DNA of 64,000 nt from Lonsdalea populi (GTDB lineage Bacteria; Pseudomonadota; Gammaproteobacteria; Enterobacterales; Enterobacteriaceae). Shown here in pieces: positions 28,233 to 37,776 of the stretch; within the stretch, counting starts at the first letter, position 1, and the number at the start of each line of letters is the position of its first letter. The stretch is from NCBI RefSeq assembly GCF_015999465.1, contig NZ_CP065534.1:2852001-2916000 (forward strand), read 5' to 3'. The notes under the pieces are model-generated. The model had not been told where the DNA came from, did not search any database, and worked only from the letters and a program-made list of their open reading frames with translations. A program made the translations under genes and the position numbers.

Positions 28233-28580
28233 TTATTTATGGCACTCAACGTTCTTATTTTCGATAACCTGCTTCAACGTCCCATTATCGCCCTTGGTCC
28301 ACCACTCGAAGACGTTGCCGACATAGCGGGCTCCGCTGGCCGCCGGCACGTTGACCATCAAAATTTTGCCTTCATCCGGAATGTTGACCAGCACGGCATG
28401 GTTAGGCTCGTTGCTGTAGTACATCACCCCCAGTTTTGAGCCGTCGTCACAGACGTACATCTGCTTCGACACTTCCATCTGCTCATTGCCAGGCACCATA
28501 AACTCAGCAGGATCGTTGGAATGGCAGGCGGTTAACGCCACGCCGCCAACCAAGGCGAAAATCATCGAATTTTTCATCAT
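28233..28580 (-). CDS. MliC-family lipoprotein, C-type lysozyme inhibitor
   Basis: This 115-residue protein starts with a lipoprotein signal ending in the lipobox LTAC, followed by a short linker and an MliC domain with YVCDDGSKLGVMYYSN and an MLMVNV-type strand before ASGARYVG. The C-terminal cysteine in NVECHK can pair with YVCDDG as in MliC/PliC proteins. These periplasmic proteins inhibit host lysozyme. Two adjacent ATGs (28580 and 28577) are possible behind AAGGAA; I use the first. The gene is downstream of edd but separated by its terminator. Confidence 0.85.
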   Translation of the reverse strand: MMKNSMIFALVGGVALTACHSNDPAEFMVPGNEQMEVSKQMYVCDDGSKLGVMYYSNEPNHAVLVNIPDEGKILMVNVPAASGARYVGNVFEWWTKGDNGTLKQVIENKNVECHK

Positions 28581-28632
28581 AAATTCCTTGGGAAGCCTGC
28601 AAAAAATATAGCCATTCCCAGGAAGTACGCAC

Positions 28633-28682
28633 AAAAAAGGCCGGATGACGACAAGACCTGAATGGGCCGTCGTCATCCGGCC
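28633..28682 (-). terminator. Intrinsic terminator of gntK-edd
   Basis: GGCCGGATGACGAC and GTCGTCATCCGGCC make a perfect 14-base stem with a 16-base loop; on the minus strand the stem is followed by six T. It lies 36 bases past the edd stop. Confidence 0.88.
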
Positions 28683-28717
28683 GGGACGACCGTACACCGT
28701 CTTCCGCGGCGAAGGCG

Positions 28718-30520
28718 TTAGAAGTTGAAGATGGACGCGCCCTGCTCGGCGCTGGACACCACCTGGCGGAACACCGAGAACAGTTCACGTCCGGACCCCA
28801 AATGCTCAGGGGCCAGATCCGGATGCGTTTCCGGCCGCACGGACAGATCGGTCTGAACGTCGATACGACCCGCTTCCGCATCCACCCGAATCACGTCGCC
28901 GTCGTGGATCCGACACAGCGGGCCACCGCGTTGCGCTTCCGGAGAAAGGTGGATCACCGCAGGCACTTTACCGGATGCGCCGGATAGACGTCCGTCCGTC
29001 ACCAGCGCGACACGGAGTCCGGACTTCATCAGGTTGCCCATCACCGGCATCAGCTTGTGCAGCTCCGGCATGCCGTTGGCGGCAGGGCCGTTATGGCGCA
29101 CGACAATCACGACGTCTTTCGTAAACTCGCCGGCATGGTAAGCCTTCTCCACGTCATGCTGAGACTCAAAAACGCGCGCCGGGGCTTCGATGAAGCGGTA
29201 TTCCGGCGCGACGGCGCTGACTTTGATGACGCCGCGTCCCAGATTGCCGTCCAGCACTTTCAGGCCGCCCTGTTCGCTGAACTGGGTGCCGGGCAGAGAA
29301 ATGACGTTCGGATTGGAGGAGTCGGCCACAGGCTCGAAAACTAATTCGCCATTCCGCAGGCGCGGCGCGGAAAGGTAGTCTTCCATGCGGCCATAGACCG
29401 GCGTGGCGTCCATGTTCAGCAGACCACGCTCCGCCAGCGCTTTCATCAGCGCCGGTACGCCGCCCGCCTGCTGGAATACATTGATGTCGGCCGGACCGTT
29501 CGGGTACATCTTCGCCAGTAGCGGCACGGCCTGAGACAGCGCTTCGATGTCGTCCCAGGTCAGGACATATCCCGCCGCCGCCGCGACCGCCACCAGATGG
29601 ATGGAGTGGTTGGTACTTCCGCCGGAGGCCAGCAGGGCGACCAGACCGTTAACAATGGATTTTTCATCCACCACACGCGACAGCGGTCGGTACTGGGTGC
29701 CGTTGTCGGCCTGAGTGACGATATGCGCGGTGATTTTTCCAGTCAGGGCCGACCGCAGCGGATCGTTTGGCGCGACGAAAGAAGAACCGGGCAGCATCAG
29801 CCCCATCGCTTCAAAGACCAACTGGTTAGTGTTGGCCGTGCCGTAGAACGTACAGGTGCCCGGCGAGTGGTACGCTTCGCACTCCATGTCCTGCAACGCC
29901 GCCTTACCCACTTCACCCGCCGCATACTGCTGGCGCACCTTCACTTTCTCATCGTTGCTGATGCCAGCCGACATCGGGCCGGACGGTACGAAGGCGGAAG
30001 GCAGGTGGCCGAACGACAGCGCGCCGATCAGCTGTCCGGGCGCGATTTTGTCGCAGATGCCCAGCAGCAGCGCAGCGTCAAAGGTATTGTGGCTGAGCGA
30101 AACCGCCGTCGCCTGAGCGATCAGATCTCGCGAGAACAGCGATAGATCCATACCGTCCTGTCCCTGAGTCACACCGTCGCACATCGCCGGCACACCGCCG
30201 GCAATCTGCGCGCTGTGGCCCAGTTCGGCCAGCGTTTTTTTAATCGTGTCGGGATAGGTGCCATAAGGCTGGTGAGCGCTCAACATGTCGTTATAAGCGG
30301 TGATGATGCCGACATTGACGCGGGTAAAATCCAGGATCGTGTCTTTCTGGCCGGACGGACAGGCGGCCACCGTATGCGCCAGATTGCCGCAGGACAGGTG
30401 GCTGCGGGTTTTGCCCTGCGTCGCCTGGGCTTCCGTTTTCGCCAGATAACGGCTGCGAGACGCCTGGCTGCGCGCCAGTAGACGATGTGTGACTTGCTCA
30501 ATGACTTTATTGTTATTCAT
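28718..30520 (-). CDS. edd: 6-phosphogluconate dehydratase
   Basis: This 600-residue protein matches the IlvD/Edd family at Edd length: [55 protein letters not shown] with its cluster cysteine, [14 protein letters not shown] and [12 protein letters not shown]. It dehydrates 6-phosphogluconate to KDPG in the Entner-Doudoroff pathway using a 4Fe-4S cluster. It lies 12 bases after gntK, forming a gntK-edd operon under the GntR palindromes upstream. The usual partner eda is not next to it; an MliC gene follows the terminator instead. Confidence 0.97.
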   Translation of the reverse strand: MNNNKVIEQVTHRLLARSQASRSRYLAKTEAQATQGKTRSHLSCGNLAHTVAACPSGQKDTILDFTRVNVGIITAYNDMLSAHQPYGTYPDTIKKTLAELGHSAQIAGGVPAMCDGVTQGQDGMDLSLFSRDLIAQATAVSLSHNTFDAALLLGICDKIAPGQLIGALSFGHLPSAFVPSGPMSAGISNDEKVKVRQQYAAGEVGKAALQDMECEAYHSPGTCTFYGTANTNQLVFEAMGLMLPGSSFVAPNDPLRSALTGKITAHIVTQADNGTQYRPLSRVVDEKSIVNGLVALLASGGSTNHSIHLVAVAAAAGYVLTWDDIEALSQAVPLLAKMYPNGPADINVFQQAGGVPALMKALAERGLLNMDATPVYGRMEDYLSAPRLRNGELVFEPVADSSNPNVISLPGTQFSEQGGLKVLDGNLGRGVIKVSAVAPEYRFIEAPARVFESQHDVEKAYHAGEFTKDVVIVVRHNGPAANGMPELHKLMPVMGNLMKSGLRVALVTDGRLSGASGKVPAVIHLSPEAQRGGPLCRIHDGDVIRVDAEAGRIDVQTDLSVRPETHPDLAPEHLGSGRELFSVFRQVVSSAEQGASIFNF

Positions 30521-30532
30521 TCATTCCTCCGT

Positions 30533-31054
30533 TTAAGCACGGCACGCTCTCCCACGTACCGCCATGACGCAGCGCTCCACTACGTCATCAAAACTGCCAT
30601 CAATACTGACCGTGACCACATCGGGTTCGTTGTTACCCGGCACCTCCAATGTGTCGAACTGGCTCTCTAAGAGAGCCGCAGGCATAAAGTGGCTTTGGCG
30701 CGCCATCATGCGAGCCAGAACCAGTTCGAAGGAGCCGGAAAGATGGATGAAGGTGACATGCTCGTTACCCGAGCGAATTTGATCGCGGTATTTCTTTTTC
30801 AGGGCCGAACAGACGATAACGCCGGTCTCATTTTTTCGTTCAAGGCTGAATGCCGCATCGCGGATACGCTCCAGCCATGGTGCGCGATCCTCATCATTAA
30901 GCGGATCGCCCCCGGCCATTTTCAGGATATTGTTGCGCGGGTGCAAATCATCGCCGTCGATAAACTTGGCGCCGATAGCCTTCGCCAGCGCCTCGCCGAC
31001 TGATGATTTACCCGTGCTGGACACGCCCATTAAAATAAAGCTTTGACCCGACAT
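30533..31054 (-). CDS. gntK: Gluconokinase
   Basis: This 173-residue protein has Walker A GVSSTGKS (10-17), IDGDDLHPRNNILKM, the ALKKKYRD block and the MPAALLESQFDTLE lid region of GntK/IdnK gluconate kinases. It phosphorylates gluconate to 6-phosphogluconate, which the next gene's product dehydrates. Two abutting perfect GntR-type palindromes precede it, so gluconate induction through GntR is expected. No gluconate permease gene is adjacent; gluconate could come from the Gdh enzyme in this window. Confidence 0.95.
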   Translation of the reverse strand: MSGQSFILMGVSSTGKSSVGEALAKAIGAKFIDGDDLHPRNNILKMAGGDPLNDEDRAPWLERIRDAAFSLERKNETGVIVCSALKKKYRDQIRSGNEHVTFIHLSGSFELVLARMMARQSHFMPAALLESQFDTLEVPGNNEPDVVTVSIDGSFDDVVERCVMAVRGRACRA

Positions 31055-31105
31055 ACTTCTTCTCCACCCATCGAATAGAAACGGTTATGTCGATAATCGT
31101 AGCAC

Positions 31106-31133
31106 TGTTACCGGTAACATGTTACCGGTAACA
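31106..31133 (-). promoter_or_regulatory. Two abutting GntR operators
   Basis: TGTTACCGGTAACA occurs twice without any spacer (31106-31119 and 31120-31133). Each is a perfect 14-base palindrome matching the E. coli GntR operator pattern with TGTTA and TAACA arms. The pair sits 52-79 bases before gntK. Confidence 0.9.
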
Positions 31134-31267
31134 ATACGGAGTTGTGACAAACCGCTCAAAATGACAGGGAGAGTCCCCGCGTGCCACAGAGACGGTTCGC
31201 CGCAGCGAACGCGCCTGGCGTCGTGGGTAAGAACTTGCATAACGGGCAAAGGTTGGTGCGCCAAACG

Positions 31268-31768
31268 TTAGTGGTCTTTGTCCCGGCGTGACAGCTGGTC
31301 CAGATAGCCCATGACGAAAGCGGACAATACAAAGGTCAGATGGATAATGACGTACCACATCAGCTTGTTGTCGGCGACGTTGCGAGCATCCATAAACACG
31401 CGCAGTAAATGGATGGAAGAGATGGCGACAATGGAGGCCGCCACTTTGGTTTTCAGGGAACCGGAGTCCATCTTGCCCAACCAGCTCAGTTTTTCTTTGC
31501 CCTCGTCGATATCGAGAGCCGAGACAAAGTTTTCGTAGCCTGAAAACATCACCATCACCAGTAATCCCCCCACCAGCGTCATATCCACCAGCGACAACAG
31601 CGTCAGGATCAGCTCAGATTCCGCCACGGAAAAAATATTGGGCAGAACATGCCAGATCTCCTGAAAAAACTTGATGGTCAGCGCCAACAGTCCCAGCGAT
31701 AAACCAAGGTAAACCGGAGCCAACAGCCACCGGGCAGCGTACATCATATTCTCAAGGAAACGTTCCAT
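31268..31768 (-). CDS. yqhA: YqhA-family inner membrane protein (UPF0114)
   Basis: This 166-residue protein aligns with E. coli YqhA nearly end to end: [20 protein letters not shown] at the start, [41 protein letters not shown], and [12 protein letters not shown]. It has about four membrane segments; function is unknown. I start it at 31768 to match the family; an ATG nine bases upstream is possible but lacks a ribosome binding site. It is separated from gntK by the GntR operator region and is probably independent. Confidence 0.93.
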   Translation of the reverse strand: MERFLENMMYAARWLLAPVYLGLSLGLLALTIKFFQEIWHVLPNIFSVAESELILTLLSLVDMTLVGGLLVMVMFSGYENFVSALDIDEGKEKLSWLGKMDSGSLKTKVAASIVAISSIHLLRVFMDARNVADNKLMWYVIIHLTFVLSAFVMGYLDQLSRRDKDH

Positions 31769-32422
31769 AGCACTCATCAGTCGCAGGTAGAAAGGAAATA
31801 TCATAGCGAAAATTCACGTTCCGGTGTTACTCCCTTGTGAACGTATTTGCTCTTTTCGGTGACTCTGAGCACCGCACCGCCTGCATTTCTACAGAACAGC
31901 GACTGACGGTTTGCGGGTGAAGCGAGGAGAGGATAAGCAACGAAAGTCGAACACTCATGTTGCCGCGCCGCCTGATTTTACGGCAACGCGGCAATATGAT
32001 TGGCATGGCTAATGACATCGAGTCAGTGGTTATTGAATGATATTTTCATCATTCATTCCTACCTAAATTCCCCGGTGTTGGAATTAGAATGACTCTGGTT
32101 CCAATAAGATAATCATGCCAACAATTATCTAATTAATAATTATTTTCATAAATACATACAATATTATGTACCGTGCTTTTTATCAGCGCTTTTAAACAGT
32201 AACTCAGCAAAAAACATTTAGTCAACAGATAAGTTGACACAAAACAAACCTTGGTGTTCACTTTTCAATAGGATATTAATAATGGCAGGGATAGTGTGCC
32301 GGTTAAAATTTTTTGGATGATGATTTAACCGCCGAATTCGACAATAAATTACGCCCCTCTGGATGCGGACAAACGCTGTTTTAGCGTAAGATAAACGGGT
32401 AAGAGGTGTTATTGCGTAAAGG
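31769..32422. promoter_or_regulatory. A+T-rich divergent gap between yqhA and the XRE-queF operon
   Basis: No gene is supported in these 654 bases; a 63-codon minus frame at 31827-32018 has no features. The right half is strongly A+T-rich. A perfect GTCAAC-N6-GTTGAC palindrome at 32221-32238 is listed separately. Confidence 0.5.
32221..32238 (+). promoter_or_regulatory. GTCAAC-N6-GTTGAC palindrome, candidate operator
   Basis: A perfect interrupted palindrome overlaps a TTGACA element at 32234-32239, about 190-210 bases before the XRE gene. It could be the autoregulatory operator of that repressor or of another factor. Function is inferred from position. Confidence 0.45.
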
Positions 32423-32428
32423 ATGTCT

Positions 32429-33043
32429 ATGAAAACAACGAATGCTCAACGTAAAACCAATATCATCAAGAATATTGAATATTTAATGCGGACGCGTGGA
32501 GAAACGAAAGCGTCATTTTCAAACCGCACCGGTGTGACTCGCACGACTATCTACAAAATTCTCGATGGCCGCGTAAATAACGTACAGCAATCAACGGTGA
32601 ATCGTATCTCTGATTTTTTCGGTCTGTCGTGTGAAGAAATAGAAGACTACGATCTGGAAAAGATTGAACAGCTTAATAATACCATTTCCTACGAGGGTAA
32701 TAAGAATCCGGCGGCAATCCCTATTATTCCTCAGTCTGACTTATTAGCGTCAAAAAATAAGAAAATAGGTCAGCTCGCAATACAATACCCACTCACTTAT
32801 TTCTTTGGCGAAGAGTCAAATATGTTAGCGGTAAGGATTGAGTCCACAATCAATGACCAATTTTCCCCGAACGATGTCATTATTATTAAACGCCCACCGG
32901 CCCTGGTCGTTAATACACCTTCACTGTGCTATTCGCAGGCTGAAGGTTTTATTATTCAGCCACCGGAGGGAAACTTATCTCTTGAAAGGAAAAGATCCGG
33001 CAATATAGAGCTACTGGGCTATATCATAGAGGAAAGACTGTAG
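32429..33043 (+). CDS. XRE-family regulator with LexA/CI-like C-terminal domain
   Basis: This 204-residue protein has an XRE helix-turn-helix at about residues 12-70 (SFSNRTGVTRTTIYKILDGR) and a C-terminal half with NMLAVRIESTINDQFSPNDVIIIKR, which resembles the S24 peptidase-like domain of phage repressors. A Ser-Lys cleavage dyad is not obvious. The start at 32429 has AAGG at a proper distance; an ATG six bases upstream does not. Its stop codon directly abuts the ATG of the queuosine-precursor transporter gene (TAGATG), so it is probably a dedicated local regulator of that operon rather than a prophage repressor; no phage genes are nearby. Confidence 0.82.
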   Translation: MKTTNAQRKTNIIKNIEYLMRTRGETKASFSNRTGVTRTTIYKILDGRVNNVQQSTVNRISDFFGLSCEEIEDYDLEKIEQLNNTISYEGNKNPAAIPIIPQSDLLASKNKKIGQLAIQYPLTYFFGEESNMLAVRIESTINDQFSPNDVIIIKRPPALVVNTPSLCYSQAEGFIIQPPEGNLSLERKRSGNIELLGYIIEERL

Positions 33044-33913
33044 ATGGAATCCAACAGAAAGTTTAAACTACTGGGTTTTAACCACAGCGGGGAATTGTCA
33101 GCCAATATCATGGTACTGGCCACAGGCAAAACCATCAGCATGGATTTAAAAGAGCTCGTGGATAATGAAATCTCTGATGATTTTAGCCGCCACGAGCTCA
33201 ATGCCCTATATAAAAAACTCTACAACAGTAAAGACATCACAACCGTTTACGACATCAGCGACCGCAACGATCGCTCCTGGCATGCCTATCTGCTGATCAG
33301 TATCGCGCTGAGCGTTATCTATATTTTCTCGACCATTGCCGGGGTGAAACCGGTCTTCGTGCCAGCGCTGAACATGGTGGTGCCGCCCGCCGTTTTCGTC
33401 TACCCCATTACGTTTATTCTGGTGGATATCCTCAACGAGTTTTATGGACTGAAGTTGGCGCGGCGGACGATCTTCATCACCTTTTTCGCCAACCTCGCCT
33501 TCGTCCTGGGCCTGTGGGTGACCAGCCTGATCCCCGGACTGCCGCAGTGGGAATACGACCATACCTACAACGGTATCGTACACAGCATTATGGCGGTGCT
33601 GGTGGCGTCTTCGCTCGCCTATCTGGTTTCTGAAAACGTCAACGCCTACGTTCTCTACAAAATCAAAATCATGACGAAGTCGCGCTATCTGTTCATTCGC
33701 GTCATCACCAGCACAATTACCGCATCGGCGGTGGACAGCATTATTTTCTGCACCGTGGCGTTCTATAATGTGCTGAGTTTCGATGTCATCAAAACCATGA
33801 TCCTGTCTCAATTCATGATTAAAGTCGTTTATGCGGTGCTGGGCGTCGGCCCGATTTACGGCACGCGAAAACTGTTTAGAAGCTATATCAACGCCGAACC
33901 GGCAAGGAAATGA
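33044..33913 (+). CDS. Queuosine precursor transporter (VUT/YhhQ family) with N-terminal extension
   Basis: The C-terminal 210 residues are a VUT-family membrane domain with about six helices, including [26 protein letters not shown] and [18 protein letters not shown]. These proteins import preQ0 or preQ1. The first 80 residues are soluble ([16 protein letters not shown] onward) and absent from E. coli YhhQ (221 residues); they contain a short strand-rich segment ([22 protein letters not shown]) of unknown role. The gene starts directly after the XRE gene stop with AGGAAAG before it, and is followed after four bases by queF, supporting a queuosine role. Confidence 0.9.
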   Translation: MESNRKFKLLGFNHSGELSANIMVLATGKTISMDLKELVDNEISDDFSRHELNALYKKLYNSKDITTVYDISDRNDRSWHAYLLISIALSVIYIFSTIAGVKPVFVPALNMVVPPAVFVYPITFILVDILNEFYGLKLARRTIFITFFANLAFVLGLWVTSLIPGLPQWEYDHTYNGIVHSIMAVLVASSLAYLVSENVNAYVLYKIKIMTKSRYLFIRVITSTITASAVDSIIFCTVAFYNVLSFDVIKTMILSQFMIKVVYAVLGVGPIYGTRKLFRSYINAEPARK

Positions 33914-33917
33914 TCTT

Positions 33918-34760
33918 ATGCATATCACGGGAAAAGATAAAATCACTCATCTTGGCGTTCACTCCAGCTATCCCGATCAATACGATCCGGAACTGCTGGA
34001 AGCGCTTCCCCGCGCCAATGGGCGTGAGCTGGTCGGCCTGACCGACGCCGGGCTGCCTTTCACGGGCTATGACCTGTGGACGGCCTTCGAGCTTTCGTGG
34101 CTCAACAAAAAAGGCAAACCGATGGTGGGGGTTGCCGAATTTCAGGTGCCGGCCTCTTCGGTCAACCTGATTGAATCCAAGTCGTTCAAGCTCTACCTCA
34201 ACAGCTTCAACCAGACGCGCATGCGCGATATTGAAACGCTGCTGTCCACGCTGGTGACCGACCTTTCCGCTGCCGCGCAAGGCCAGGTTAAAGTCAATAT
34301 TTATCCCGGGCTGACCGGCTACCCGGCGCACATTGACAGCCTTCACGGCACCGTCATCGACGATCTGGATATCGAAGTGAACGACTACTCGTTCAACCCG
34401 GATTATCTGAAATACGCCGTTTCCGAAAACGCGCCGACGGTCAGCGAAACGCTGAGCTCCAACCTGCTAAAATCCAACTGTCTGGTGACCTACCAGCCGG
34501 ACTGGGGCAGCGTGGTCATAAAATATGAAGGCAGAAAAATCGATCCGGAATACCTGTTGCGCTATCTGATTTCATTCCGCCAGCACAATGAATTCCATGA
34601 GCAGTGCGTAGAGCGCATCTTTAGTGACATTCAACGCTACTGCCAGCCGCAGAAGCTGACGGTTTTCGCCCGCTATACGCGACGCGGCGGTCTGGATATC
34701 AACCCATTCCGCAGTAACTTCGAAGACAGCCATGCGGTAGGCCGATTGGTCCGTCAGTGA
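33918..34760 (+). CDS. queF: NADPH-dependent 7-cyano-7-deazaguanine reductase
   Basis: This 280-residue protein is the long (type II) QueF, matching E. coli: [23 protein letters not shown], the catalytic cysteine in [16 protein letters not shown], and [14 protein letters not shown]. It reduces preQ0 to preQ1 in queuosine tRNA modification. The ATG at 33918 follows AAGGAAATG four bases after the transporter stop; the frame opening at 33831 overlaps that gene and lacks QueF similarity. With the transporter and XRE regulator upstream it forms a three-gene salvage/synthesis operon. No preQ1 riboswitch was recognised. Confidence 0.96.
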   Translation: MHITGKDKITHLGVHSSYPDQYDPELLEALPRANGRELVGLTDAGLPFTGYDLWTAFELSWLNKKGKPMVGVAEFQVPASSVNLIESKSFKLYLNSFNQTRMRDIETLLSTLVTDLSAAAQGQVKVNIYPGLTGYPAHIDSLHGTVIDDLDIEVNDYSFNPDYLKYAVSENAPTVSETLSSNLLKSNCLVTYQPDWGSVVIKYEGRKIDPEYLLRYLISFRQHNEFHEQCVERIFSDIQRYCQPQKLTVFARYTRRGGLDINPFRSNFEDSHAVGRLVRQ

Positions 34761-34939
34761 GACGCCTCGCCGCCTATCCTGACCGGAAAGGCGGCCCGAT
34801 CATCCCCCCTGCGCTTCCCCTTGGTTCATCCTTCCTTCTACCTACCTGTTATTCTTTGATATACAAAAACCATTTCACGAAGCGGGTAAAACAGCCATAC
34901 TGATTACTCACAGTCTCAGTAACTTCATGTCCTGACCTT

Positions 34940-36139
34940 ATGGAAAAATGGAAACTTAACCTCTTCTCCGCTTGGGTAGGGTGCTTTTTTGCCGGCATGG
35001 CGATGAGCCAGATCCTGCCGTTCTTGCCGCTGTATATCGAGCAACTCGGCGTTCGCGATCATGCGTCTCTGAATCTGTGGTCTGGGCTGATTTTCAGTTC
35101 TTCCTTCTTGATTTCAGCCATCGTCGCCCCCCTTTGGGGCAGTCTGGCCGACCGTAAAGGGCGCAGGCTGATGTTGCTGCGCGCCGCGCTCGGAATGTCG
35201 ATCATCATGGGGCTGCAGGGGATGGTGACCAACGTCTGGCATCTATTCCTGCTTCGCGCCTTAATGGGGCTCACTTCCGGCTACATCCCTAACGCTATGG
35301 CGCTGATCGCCTCTCAGGTCCCCCGCGCGCGAAGCGGTTGGGCTTTAGGAACGCTCTCGACCGGACAAGTTTCCGGCGTGTTGCTAGGGCCGATGCTAGG
35401 GGGATTTATGGCGGATCACCTGGGGCTGCGCACGGTGTTCTTCGTCACCTCCGGCCTGCTGTTTATCTCTTTCCTGATTGCGCTATTCGCGATCAAAGAG
35501 AACTTTGTCAAAGTCAGCAAAGCCGACCGACTGTCCGGAAAAGCGGTCTTCGCGTCTCTGCCCTATCCAATGCTGATCGTCAGCCTATGCATCACTACCA
35601 TGATGATCCAGATGGCCAACGGGTCCATTAGCCCGATATTGACGCTGTTCATCCGCGAGCTGTCGCCCAACATCGAGAACATCGCCTTTATCAGCGGGGT
35701 CATTGCCGCCGTTCCTGGGGTGTCGGCGTTAATGTCCGCGCCCCGACTGGGCAAGCTCGGCGACCGCATCGGTTCGCAGCGCATCCTCATCGTCGCGCTG
35801 CTATTTAGCGCACTGCTGTTTTTCCTGATGTCGACCATTCAAAGCGCGACCCAGTTGGGGATCCTGCGCTTTATCTTGGGCTTTGCCGACGGCGCGCTGT
35901 TGCCCGCAGTGCAAGCGCTACTGGTAAAATACAGCAGCCAGCAGGTCACCGGACGAATTTTTGGCTATAACCAGTCTTGTATGTATCTGGGGAACGTCGT
36001 CGGCCCCCTGCTCGGCTCCGGCATTTCCGCCACCTTGGGATACCGTTGGGTCTTTTTGGTGACATCGCTGCTCATTGTCATCAACGCGGTTCAACTGATC
36101 TTTAGCTTCAAGCGCCTGCCCAAAAACGCCACGTCTTGA
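34940..36139 (+). CDS. mdtG: Multidrug efflux MFS transporter MdtG
   Basis: This 399-residue protein has 12 membrane segments and the MFS loop 2-3 motif [10 protein letters not shown]. It matches E. coli MdtG (408 residues) at [44 protein letters not shown] and [22 protein letters not shown]. It exports drugs such as fosfomycin or deoxycholate in related bacteria. It is monocistronic. Expression in E. coli is under MarA/SoxS; I did not find a convincing marbox by eye. Confidence 0.94.
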   Translation: MEKWKLNLFSAWVGCFFAGMAMSQILPFLPLYIEQLGVRDHASLNLWSGLIFSSSFLISAIVAPLWGSLADRKGRRLMLLRAALGMSIIMGLQGMVTNVWHLFLLRALMGLTSGYIPNAMALIASQVPRARSGWALGTLSTGQVSGVLLGPMLGGFMADHLGLRTVFFVTSGLLFISFLIALFAIKENFVKVSKADRLSGKAVFASLPYPMLIVSLCITTMMIQMANGSISPILTLFIRELSPNIENIAFISGVIAAVPGVSALMSAPRLGKLGDRIGSQRILIVALLFSALLFFLMSTIQSATQLGILRFILGFADGALLPAVQALLVKYSSQQVTGRIFGYNQSCMYLGNVVGPLLGSGISATLGYRWVFLVTSLLIVINAVQLIFSFKRLPKNATS

Positions 36140-36317
36140 CTGCCGACAGAACGAATGCCGTTCATGTGCGTTTCGTTCTGCCGTTTCTAACCCGTCCCAT
36201 CGCAAGCCCTTTAATTTATAGAGCAATTAATTATAACCAGACTAGTACCATGGTCTATTCCCATGCCGAGCAGTAGGATCAATGGCGTTGTATCTCGTCG
36301 AAAAAGGAGGCAAAAAA

Positions 36318-36524
36318 ATGTACACCGCGTATGACCGATACAGAAACCCGCTCAGCACCGGTTGCCGAGTGATGCAGGATGGCTCCCACACTGTTGGCAT
36401 CACCGCCGCAATTCATGCGGAGAACTTAAAACGCGAAGACGTGCGTAAGGCCAAATGCGTTGAGCTGCAGGGCATGAGCGGTTTCTTTGTGCCGGAAGAA
36501 CTGATGCGCCTGGGACGTGCCTGA
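36318..36524 (+). CDS. ydfZ: YdfZ-like small protein (putative selenium-binding family)
   Basis: This 68-residue protein resembles E. coli YdfZ (TTYDRNRNAITTGSRVM): here TAYDRYRNPLSTGCRVMQDG, then AENLKREDVRKAKCVELQG and ELMRLGRA at the end. YdfZ was reported to bind selenium; molecular role is unclear. The ATG at 36318 follows a strong AAGGAGG; the longer frame from 36282 is unlikely. A cysteine in TGCRV and one in KAKCVE are worth noting for any selenium-binding role. It is a single gene. Confidence 0.8.
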   Translation: MYTAYDRYRNPLSTGCRVMQDGSHTVGITAAIHAENLKREDVRKAKCVELQGMSGFFVPEELMRLGRA

Positions 36525-36596
36525 GCTTTCTCCATCGGACGCATCTGACATCCGATGATCGTATTCGCTGATCCGCGACATTCGTTCTCCCACTCT

Positions 36597-37253
36597 TTAG
36601 CGAACCTTGCGAAACGTTAGGTTGAACCGATATTCTCCCGGCATGCCGCTGGGTAATGGTCCCGGTTTCAGCGGCTGAATCGCATGGTAAAATAACCGGG
36701 ATTCACCACCCCAAACCACCACATCGCCATGAGAAAGCAGTACACGCTGGCAAGGATCGCTACGCTCGCTTCCCCCAAACAGAAAAACAGCATTTAAACC
36801 CAGTGAAAACGAGACAATAGGCTGCTCAAGATCGCGCTCGTCCTTATCCTGATGAAGAGACAGACGCGCTCCCTGTGAATAGCGATTGATCAGGCAAGCA
36901 TCGGGTCGAAACCCCGGAAATCCGGCCTCTTCGGCGGCGGCCGTCGCCAACGAATAAAAGAGAGGCGGCATATCGGGCCAAGGGCGGCCGGAAAGCGGAT
37001 CATACGCATCGTAACGATAGCCTCACTCATCACTCACCCAACCCAATGGACCGCAGTTGCTCATCGCCACAGACATGCCATATCCGCCCGGGGTTGTCAG
37101 GTGTCGAAAAGGCGCTGAATCGCTCACCTGCCGGATACCGTCCAATAACGTGCGGGCTTCGTCCCAGACATAGCCGCGCAGCACCACGGCACCCGGCGCC
37201 AGTATCTCCGCGCGGCGCTCAGGCCGTTCATCGGCAAACAGATCGAAGTTCAT
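36597..37253 (-). pseudogene. alkB: alkB, DNA/RNA dioxygenase gene with an in-frame TGA
   Basis: The frame from 37253 encodes MNFDLFADERPER through TTPGGYGMSVAMSNCGPLGW, exactly like E. coli AlkB, then meets TGA at codon 77 (37023-37025) and continues without shift: GYRYDAYDP, INRYSQGARLSLHQDKDE (iron ligands His and Asp), GGESRLFYHAIQPL and RFNLTFR. E. coli AlkB has Gln at the TGA position. All catalytic residues are intact, so a single point mutation separates this from a 218-residue functional enzyme that reverses 1-methyladenine and 3-methylcytosine. It is either a recent nonsense mutation, a read-through gene or a sequence error. A start inside the second part would lack the N-terminal nucleotide recognition lid. 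Confidence 0.9.
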
Positions 37254-37776
37254 GCGTATTCCTTTCTGAGTGAGTACGGCGTTGTTCCGCCTGACTTCCC
37301 GAGTACAAACAGAACCTGACTTAAAATGAAGCGTAGACGTTAACGCAGAATGCGTGTTTAAGCACCGGATACGAGCTAATACGCTAATTTATAGAATACA
37401 AAAGGGGGATATTCGGGGAAACGCAATCAGGAAAATGCATAGCTATCACGAACATTTTTATTTTCTGACGCGCCTTACATTATTTAAATTAAACAAGTTA
37501 AATAACTTAAATATTGTTTTTTACGCACGTCAGACTGAATTCTTACCGAATGAAACAAGCCTATCGCTATTTTCCATAAAAACATGACGGAGATTAATAA
37601 TAATGTGGCCCGCATACGTAGCACTCGTGGAAATAAAACCATAACATTGTAGCGTCTATTACTTTTGTCGCAGCACGAAACGCACCACTCTAAATGATTA
37701 AGTCTGCGCAAAACACGCCGCCAGGGCGATAAAACTGAATCAATTCATAAACTATACGGCTTTAAGTGAGAAACCA
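37254..37776. other. A+T-rich gap upstream of fumA
   Basis: The 523 bases are very A+T-rich from about 37470 on (runs such as TTATTTAAATTAAAC). A 77-codon plus frame (37354-37587) has no family resemblance, and I do not call it a gene. The right part should hold the fumA promoter. Confidence 0.45.

Noticed and set aside
27806..28249. 147-codon minus-strand frame upstream of the DUF2075 gene
   Set aside because: Arg/Ala-rich from high G+C content, with no recognised family or clear ribosome binding site.
32429..33043. XRE/CI-like regulator considered as a prophage marker
   Set aside because: No integrase, att repeats or phage structural genes nearby, and it is translationally linked to queuosine genes.
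37354..37587. 77-codon plus-strand frame upstream of fumA
   Set aside because: Composition follows the A+T-rich spacer and there is no recognisable motif; too weak to call a gene.
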